A stretch of 64,000 nt of DNA from Didemnitutus sp041906465. Its GTDB lineage: Bacteria; Verrucomicrobiota; Verrucomicrobiia; Opitutales; Opitutaceae. A model generated the notes under the pieces. It had not been told where the DNA came from and ran no database searches. It saw only the letters and a program-made list of their open reading frames with translations. This document shows positions 58,858-64,000 of this stretch, piece by piece (position 1 is the first letter of the stretch; every line of letters starts with the position of its first letter). A program made the translations under genes and the position numbers. The DNA lies in NCBI GenBank assembly GCA_041906465.1, contig JAYRJE010000003.1, positions 434,001 to 498,000 of the forward strand, given 5' to 3'.

Positions 58858-59055
58858 ATGAACGCTTCCGTCGCCCACACCGCCGCCGAACCGCTCCGCG
58901 CCATTATGCGCAGCTTCGAGTTCAGCGTCGTCGCGACTGCCGCTCCGGCTGTCCGTCCCGTGGTTTCCCGGTCCGTCCGCCGCGACGCCCCGTTGGCCAA
59001 TCGAAAATCGCGTCCGGCTCGCAGAGCCTCAGCCATCGAAAATCGGAAATCCTGA
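58858..59055 (+). CDS. 65-codon ORF between fliG and fliH, partly repeat-encoded
   Basis: ATG 5 bases after fliG opens NASVAHTAAEPLRAIMRSFE FSVVATAAPAVRPVVSRSVR, then its second half is encoded by family A repeat words (LANRKS, SAIENRKS). Its TGA ends 2 bases before the fliH GTG, in another frame. The front half is protein-like, and could be a leftover of an earlier fliH N-terminus separated by the repeat, or a small coupled protein. No family recognised. Confidence 0.3.
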   Translation: MNASVAHTAAEPLRAIMRSFEFSVVATAAPAVRPVVSRSVRRDAPLANRKSRPARRASAIENRKS

Positions 59056-59057
59056 CC

Positions 59058-59636
59058 GTGGGTTACACCAAGCTCATCGCCTTCGATCGCCCGCTCGCCG
59101 CCGCTGTGCTGCCGGGCCAGGGGCGCGTGTATACCGAGGCGGAGGTCGCGGCGAAGTGCGAGGAGGCTTACCGCAAAGGCGTCGATTCCGCCCGCGCGGC
59201 CGCGGACCAGCAGATGGTCGAGTTTCGCCATGACATCGAGCAGCTCAGCGACGGCGTGTTGAAGAAACTCGCCACGCTCGAGCCTGCGCTGGTGTCCCAG
59301 CTCCGCGACGCGCTCCCCGGTCTGGCGGTGGATATCGCGCACCGGCTGCTCGCCGGTTACGAGCCGCCCGTCGAGACGATCGAGCGCCTCTGCCGCGAAG
59401 CACTCGAACAGCTTTTCCCCGAACGCGAAGGCCTGGAGCTCGCGCTCTGTCCGCGTGACGCTGCGCTGCTCACGGCGCTGAATCCCGACTGGATGCAGCT
59501 TTATCCCGGTCTCCGCGTCCGCACCGACGGCACGCTCAACCCCGGCGACTGTCTGGTCCGCTCCCGCTTCGGCCTCACCGACGCGCGCCAGCAAACCAAG
59601 CTCGCCGCCCTCAGCCACTCCCTCACCGGCGCATGA
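59058..59636 (+). CDS. fliH: flagellar export ATPase regulator FliH
   Basis: 192 residues. N-terminal YTKLIAFDRPLAAAVLPGQG, a coiled-coil (YTEAEVAAKCEEAYRKGVDS, ARAAADQQMVEFRHDIEQL) and the C-terminal FliH/HrpE domain (LPGLAVDIAHRLLAGYEPPV, ETIERLCREALEQLF, NPGDCLVRSRFGLTDARQQT). FliH binds FliI and holds it off until it docks at the export gate. The start is a GTG at 59058, preceded by repeat sequence and no clear Shine-Dalgarno. Order fliG-fliH-fliI supports the call. Confidence 0.9.
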   Translation: MGYTKLIAFDRPLAAAVLPGQGRVYTEAEVAAKCEEAYRKGVDSARAAADQQMVEFRHDIEQLSDGVLKKLATLEPALVSQLRDALPGLAVDIAHRLLAGYEPPVETIERLCREALEQLFPEREGLELALCPRDAALLTALNPDWMQLYPGLRVRTDGTLNPGDCLVRSRFGLTDARQQTKLAALSHSLTGA

Positions 59637-59886
59637 TCCCCCGCGAACATTTCCCCGCGGCGAGTAACCTAATAGGTTACCCGTTCCACGCGCTTCAGAG
59701 TGAAGTCGAGCCAGTGAGTCTCGCCACGGGTAACCTATTAGGTTACTCGCCGACCGGCAGCTGCTCGCGAGGCGAACGGGTTTGTCACCTGTCAGATGAC
59801 AACGAACTTCAGGCGGAGAACACGCGCTACGGCGCAGAGGTTTGTCAGCTCATCGGCGATATGACGCTCGAGGAGGACGACTGCGC
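59637..59886. repeat. fliH-fliI gap with a 27-bp perfect inverted repeat and a further palindrome
   Basis: Arms 59658-59684 and 59726-59752 are perfectly complementary over 27 bases, with a 41-base loop. Each arm itself contains a 17-base palindrome (GTAACCTAATAGGTTAC at 59664-59680, GTAACCTATTAGGTTAC at 59730-59746). A third, imperfect palindrome lies at 59782-59802 (core GTCACCTGTCAGATGAC). The gap interrupts an otherwise tightly packed operon. Confidence 0.85.
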
Positions 59887-61209
59887 ATGAACGCCACCGT
59901 CGCGCCGCTCATCGATGTGCTCCGCACGCAGGTGAAACACCTGCCGGCGGTGCAACGCGTCGGCGCGGTCACCGGTGTGGCGGGTCTCATCATCGAGTCC
60001 GAAGGCCCGAACGTCGGCCTCGGCGAACTCTGCCTCGTGCGCTCGCCGCGCACCGATTTCGAAGTGCGCGCGGAAGTCGTCGGTTTCCGCGAGCATCGTG
60101 TGCTGCTCATGCCGCTCGGTGACATGTCCGGTCTGCACGTGGGCTGCGAAGTTGCCGCGGCCGACCGTCCGCCGCTCCCGCGCCCCGATGGCGAATTGCT
60201 CGGTCGCGTGCTCGACGCGCTCGGCCGACCGTTCGACGATCTCGGCCTGCTGCCGGTCGATCGGGCCGAGCATGACAACACGCCGCCGCATCCGCTGCGC
60301 CGTCAGCGCATCAAGGAACCGCTCACGACGGGCGTGCGGGTGCTCGATACTTTCACCCCCATCGGCCGCGGTCAGCGCCTCGGCATCTTCGCCGGCTCCG
60401 GCGTCGGTAAGTCCACTTTGCTCGGCATGATCGCCCGCGGCTGCTCGGCCGACGTGGTCGTCATCGCGCTCGTGGGTGAGCGTGGTCGCGAAGTCCGCGA
60501 GTTTCTCGAAAAGGACCTCGGTCCCGAGGGTCTAAAGCGCTCCGTCGTCGTGGTTGCGACCTCCGACACGCCTGCGCCGCTGCGTCTGCGCGCGGCGTTC
60601 ACCGCCACCGCGATTGCCGAGGCATATCGCGACCAGGGCAAGAACGTGATGCTGATGATGGATTCGGTGACGCGTTTCGCGATGGCCCAGCGCGAGATCG
60701 GCCTCGCCATCGGCGAGCCGCCGGCGACGCGCGGCTACACGCCGTCGGTCTTCGCTTTGCTTCCGCGCTTGCTCGAGCGCTCCGGCGCCGGTGAGTCCGG
60801 TGCGATTACGGCGCTCTACACCGTGCTCGTCGAAGGCGACGACATGAACGAACCCGTCGCCGACGCGGTGCGCGGTATTCTCGACGGCCACTTGGTGCTC
60901 TCGCGCTCGCTCGCACATTTCAATCATTATCCGGCCGTCGACGTGTTGGAGTCGGTCAGCCGTCTGACGCGCGACGTCTGTTCGCCCGAGGAAGTCGAAC
61001 TCGCCGCGAAGGCGCGCGAGCATCTCGCGCTCTACCGCAAGAACGAGGACCTGATTTCCATCGGCGCCTACCAGAAGGGCGCGAACGCGGCGCTCGACCT
61101 GGCGATCACGCTGCACGAGCCGCTCCGCAATTTCCTCCGCCAACGCGTGCATGAGCACACGCCCCGCGCGGAGTCCTTCAAACTGCTCAGCAAGATCCTC
61201 GTGCCATGA
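59887..61209 (+). CDS. fliI: flagellar export ATPase FliI
   Basis: 440 residues. F1-beta-like ATPase energising flagellar type III export. P-loop GIFAGSGVGKSTLLGMIARG, catalytic GERGREVREFLEKDLGPEGL, Walker B NVMLMMDSVTRFAMAQREIG, and GEPPATRGYTPSVFALLPRL with LLERSGAGESGAITALYTVL. The ATG at 59887 has a clear GGAGGA about 10 bases upstream. Its end overlaps fliJ by 4 bases. Confidence 0.97.
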   Translation: MNATVAPLIDVLRTQVKHLPAVQRVGAVTGVAGLIIESEGPNVGLGELCLVRSPRTDFEVRAEVVGFREHRVLLMPLGDMSGLHVGCEVAAADRPPLPRPDGELLGRVLDALGRPFDDLGLLPVDRAEHDNTPPHPLRRQRIKEPLTTGVRVLDTFTPIGRGQRLGIFAGSGVGKSTLLGMIARGCSADVVVIALVGERGREVREFLEKDLGPEGLKRSVVVVATSDTPAPLRLRAAFTATAIAEAYRDQGKNVMLMMDSVTRFAMAQREIGLAIGEPPATRGYTPSVFALLPRLLERSGAGESGAITALYTVLVEGDDMNEPVADAVRGILDGHLVLSRSLAHFNHYPAVDVLESVSRLTRDVCSPEEVELAAKAREHLALYRKNEDLISIGAYQKGANAALDLAITLHEPLRNFLRQRVHEHTPRAESFKLLSKILVP

Positions 61210-61658
61210 AACGTTTCCGTTTCCCTCTGCGGCCCGTGGCCGTCATCCGCGCGCACAAAGAGCTGCGCGCTCGCGAGGCGTTCGCCGCCTCGGTCCATGC
61301 CTACGTCCAAGCCGAGGAGCGGCTGTCCGCCACGCGCGCACGGGTGGCCGAGCTGGCGCAGGTGCTGTTCGACGGACGCGGGGGCACGTTTCTCGCCGCC
61401 GAAGCGGCGTCGCTTTTCCGCTCTTATCGCGCCGAGTGTGACGAACAGTTGAAGATCGAGCGCCAGGTGATCGAGGCGCGCGATGCGATGCAGAAGCGTC
61501 GCGCCGACTATCTCACCGCCTCGCGCGAACTGAAGGTCGTCAACAAACTCGAAGAAAAGGCCCGCGCCCTCCATCGCGCCGCCTCGCTGGTCGAGGATCA
61601 AGCGGCGATGGATGATTTCGCCGGCTTCCGCGCGGCCCGCCGCCCTGTTCTCACATGA
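61206..61658 (+). CDS. fliJ: FliJ-like export protein
   Basis: 150 residues, nearly all coiled coil: FRFPLRPVAVIRAHKELRAR, EAFAASVHAYVQAEERLSAT, then EQLKIERQVIEARDAMQKRR, KVVNKLEEKARALHRAASLV. FliJ sits in the FliI hexamer like a rotor shaft and escorts chaperones. Assigned by coiled-coil type and place (overlaps fliI by 4 bases, and the next gene by 4). Confidence 0.85.
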   Translation: MKRFRFPLRPVAVIRAHKELRAREAFAASVHAYVQAEERLSATRARVAELAQVLFDGRGGTFLAAEAASLFRSYRAECDEQLKIERQVIEARDAMQKRRADYLTASRELKVVNKLEEKARALHRAASLVEDQAAMDDFAGFRAARRPVLT

Positions 61659-62266
61659 CCAAGCTTGCTCAAAATCCCGCGTTCGTGGCCACGCTCGGCC
61701 TGATCTTCGGCCTCGCCGCCGGCCTCGGCTGGTTCTGGCGCGCCGCCGATGTGCTCGTGACGCATGCGCTCGCGGTGCGCGTCTCCGCGGCGAAGCAACA
61801 GAAGGCGCAAGGCTGGGACTTCTGGACCATCGAGATCGACAACCTCGCCTCCGAGTTGAAAGGGGAGAAGGAGCGCCTGCGCAAACACGCCGAGCAGCTC
61901 GATCTCCGCGCCGCGCGCCTGAATGCCGAGCAGCAGGAACTCGACAAGGTGCGCGCCGAACTGGAGCGCATGCGGAAGGAAATTTCGCAGCGGGTCATCG
62001 AGATCAACGCCGACGAAGCGAAGAATCTCAAGACGCTCGCCACCACCTACGGTAATCTCACGCCGCGCGCGGCCGTCGCGATCATCAAGGAACTCGACGA
62101 CAACACCGCCGTGAAAATCCTCTCGCTGATGAAGCCCGACACCGTGTCGCCGATCTTCGAGGAGATGAGCCGCACCGCCGCCGTCGACGGCACCCTCGCG
62201 CGCCGCGTTGCCGTGCTTTCCGAAAAACTTCGCCTGATGAAATCGAACAAGCCCGCCGCGAGCTGA
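61655..62266 (+). CDS. MotE-like membrane protein with MgtE-N domain
   Basis: 203 residues. One N-terminal membrane segment (AFVATLGLIFGLAAGLGWFW), a long coiled coil (about 60-125, LKGEKERLRKHAEQLDLRAA) and a C-terminal MgtE-N-like domain (NLKTLATTYGNLTPRAAVAI, IKELDDNTAVKILSLMKPDT VSPIFEEM). This is the MotE layout, a chaperone for the stator protein MotC in alpha-proteobacteria, and similar proteins are common in flagellar operons elsewhere. Exact role here is inferred from position. Confidence 0.75.
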   Translation: MTKLAQNPAFVATLGLIFGLAAGLGWFWRAADVLVTHALAVRVSAAKQQKAQGWDFWTIEIDNLASELKGEKERLRKHAEQLDLRAARLNAEQQELDKVRAELERMRKEISQRVIEINADEAKNLKTLATTYGNLTPRAAVAIIKELDDNTAVKILSLMKPDTVSPIFEEMSRTAAVDGTLARRVAVLSEKLRLMKSNKPAAS

Positions 62267-62327
62267 CCTGTTCCTCACCTCGTGCGCCACGGACGGCGCG
62301 CACGTATTCCACGGAGGGAAGCCTGAC

Positions 62328-64000
62328 ATGACGACTTCCCTTCCCACCACGTCCTCCAACGAAATTTTCCCCGGCGCCACCGTGCCGGCGGCCGGCAGTG
62401 CTGCGCTCGCCGAGGGGCTCACCGCACCGACGGCCGGCAGTGCCGTGCTTCCGGCAGATTTTGGCGCATTGCTCGGCGGCGACGCCTCGACAGCGTCTTC
62501 GATCGCGACCCCGCTCCCGCCGGCCAGCCCGCCCGCGACCGCGCCGGTCGCAAACGCACTCGAAGCGAAGCCGGTTGTGCGGCCGACGGCGACGCCCGCG
62601 ACCATCACCGCGACGCCGATGTCGCGCGCGGCGTCGCTCCCGACGGATGCCCGCGGTCTCGCGCTGGAATCCGCGCATGGCGTCGTTGCGGCGGTGCCGG
62701 CCGAGGCGGCGAACGAGGTTGCCCGGCCCGTCGATGTCGTGAAAGCCGACTCTGTCGTCCCGGACCGTGCGACCTTGGAAGCGATCGTCGCCTTGCTCAC
62801 GCCAGTCGTCGTCGCGTTCGATCCGCCGCCGGTGGCGGGAGCTCCGATGGCCGCCGGCGAGCAGCCATCGAACGCGCAGGTGCCGGCACTCGCGGTCACC
62901 GAGCAGAATGGCGGCAACGACGGCTCCGCGCCATGGCCCGCGGCGCCGCGCGCCACGATCACATTGACGTTGCCGGGCCAGCCGCCGGTCCCACTCGATG
63001 AAACCCTCGCCGCAGCGTCCCTGGCAGACGATCCGGGTCGGAATATTCCCGCCCAAGCCCAAGCCGCGGTGATGCCGACAGTGCCGCCGGCTTCCACGCC
63101 CCGGCGCGAATCGCGGGCGATCCTCGGGCCCGGCGCAGGCTCCGGCGAAGGCGATTTTTCAACGGCGCGGGCGGGCGAGTCCCGCGCAACGCCCGTCGTC
63201 ACGGCGATGGCTAGTGTCGAATTGAAAGATGGCGCGGTCGTCGCGCTGGCGCGGCCGGGCGAATTCCGGATGGCGTCGGGTGATGCCGATGTTGTTCGGC
63301 GGTTCGCGGCCCCGCATGCGCCGGCCAGCGCGATGGCGGAAAATTCTGCCGCTCTGCCGCGCGCGGGAATCGGCGCCGCGCCGGAGAATGAAAGACGTTT
63401 TGGAAAAAACTTTTTAAGCAGCGATGGGCAACAGTTTACCACTGCTCCGTCGGAGGCTGGCATCGGCGTTGCTGAAATGACGCCGACCATGCTTCTCACC
63501 CCACACGACCCGATGACCGCCGTCCCTGCGACGGTGCCGGCGCTCGTGTCGACGATGGCCGCCGCTCCGCAAGCTGCGGGCGCGCCGGGTGCCGAGCCCA
63601 TGCCGCAGCTCGTCGCCGCCTCGGTGGCGCGTCGCGCGGTGGAGACGGTGACGAACGTGGTCGAGGCGCAGGCGATTTCGAAACTCCAGCCCGTGCCCAG
63701 CGTGCAGCTGAAGTTCAAGATTGGCCACGAGGACCTCGCGGTCCGCGTCGCGCTCCGCGATGGCGTGGTGCACACCGAGTTTCGCACCGATTCGCCGGAA
63801 TTGCGCGCCGCGCTCCAGCAGGAGTGGAAGGCGGTCGCCGCCCAACCCGAGAGTGCGATGCGCTACCTCGAGCCGGTCGTTTCGGCCGCGTCGTCGTCGC
63901 AGGGCGGCACGAATTCTTTCGCCCAACAACAGCAGCAGCAGTCGCCCGGCCAATCCGCGGCGCAGCAGCAGCAACAACAACAGCAGCATTCGCAGTCCCG
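62328..64000 (+). CDS. fliK: flagellar hook-length control protein FliK (partial, runs off window)
   Basis: Open from ATG 62328 (GGAGGG about 15 bases upstream) to the window end, at least 557 residues. The first 400 are Ala/Pro/Thr-rich and disordered, as expected for the FliK ruler. Near 63410 there is a short FGKNFLSSDGQQFT motif. Residues about 460-505 (VQLKFKIGHEDLAVRVALRD, GVVHTEFRTDSPELRAALQQ EW) match the FliK C-terminal domain that switches export from hook to filament. Then a Gln-rich stretch (QQQQQQ runs) follows and the gene leaves the window. Confidence 0.85.
   Translation, partial: MTTSLPTTSSNEIFPGATVPAAGSAALAEGLTAPTAGSAVLPADFGALLGGDASTASSIATPLPPASPPATAPVANALEAKPVVRPTATPATITATPMSRAASLPTDARGLALESAHGVVAAVPAEAANEVARPVDVVKADSVVPDRATLEAIVALLTPVVVAFDPPPVAGAPMAAGEQPSNAQVPALAVTEQNGGNDGSAPWPAAPRATITLTLPGQPPVPLDETLAAASLADDPGRNIPAQAQAAVMPTVPPASTPRRESRAILGPGAGSGEGDFSTARAGESRATPVVTAMASVELKDGAVVALARPGEFRMASGDADVVRRFAAPHAPASAMAENSAALPRAGIGAAPENERRFGKNFLSSDGQQFTTAPSEAGIGVAEMTPTMLLTPHDPMTAVPATVPALVSTMAAAPQAAGAPGAEPMPQLVAASVARRAVETVTNVVEAQAISKLQPVPSVQLKFKIGHEDLAVRVALRDGVVHTEFRTDSPELRAALQQEWKAVAAQPESAMRYLEPVVSAASSSQGGTNSFAQQQQQQSPGQSAAQQQQQQQQHSQS

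Noticed and set aside
59633..59890. 85-codon frame across the fliH-fliI gap
   Set aside because: It reads through both arms of the inverted repeat and has no protein-like features; the repeat explains the open frame.

Overview
The window is high-GC bacterial DNA carrying two large flagellar gene clusters, lipopolysaccharide heptose genes, a TonB-dependent receptor and a Minf_1886-type protein, a family known from Verrucomicrobiota and Planctomycetota. Together with the gene style this suggests a motile, Gram-negative-type verrucomicrobium, probably of the Opitutaceae. The phylum is a fair inference; the family is a guess.

Layout. 0-7.2 kb: a YnbE/YdbL-like envelope pair, rodZ-like and ftsK on the minus strand, then manA, grpE and dnaJ. 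7.4-16.8 kb: late flagellar cluster flgF-flgG-flgA-flgH-flgI-flgJ-flgN-flgK-flgL-fliW-csrA-fliC, headed by an excellent sigma-54 promoter and closed by a strong terminator. 17-29.3 kb: housekeeping genes (a Fur-family regulator, an M16 peptidase, nadK, tlyA, mutM, a GmhB-like phosphatase, hldA, an M24 peptidase, a DUF192 lipoprotein, a rhodanese-like protein). 29.5-35.5 kb: a lower-GC integrated island with a tyrosine recombinase, two overlapping companion genes (one frameshifted), a chimeric helicase and remnants of a DNA methylase. It appears to sit in the 3' end of a host gene whose original last codons now lie at 29.4-29.5 kb. 36-38.9 kb: a LytS/LytR-like two-component pair and a small membrane protein. 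39-41.7 kb: a TonB receptor. 42-46.3 kb: NUDIX, hldD, proC and small proteins. 46.6-51 kb: an ABC exporter (adaptor, FtsX-type permease, ATPase). 51.3-54.6 kb: cheR-cheB and a response regulator with a degenerate HD-GYP domain. 54.8-64 kb: early flagellar cluster flgB-flgC-fliE-fliF-fliG-fliH-fliI-fliJ-motE-like-fliK, the last running off the end.

How the genes work together. The two clusters encode most of the basal body, rod, rings, hook-filament junction, filament, export ATPase complex and C-ring rotor protein. FliW-CsrA-FliC forms a likely flagellin homeostasis module, and cheR/cheB start back-to-back with flgB. GmhB-like, HldA and HldD would make ADP-heptose.

A striking background feature is the number of short intergenic palindromes and inverted repeats. 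One family of 15-29 bp palindromes shares a TAWTA centre. Three low-complexity families (GATTTTCGATTTTGG-like, GTCCTCCGTCCTC-like, CGTTCTC..CGTAATCTT-like) repeatedly lie directly against start codons. I saw no rRNA, tRNA or CRISPR array.
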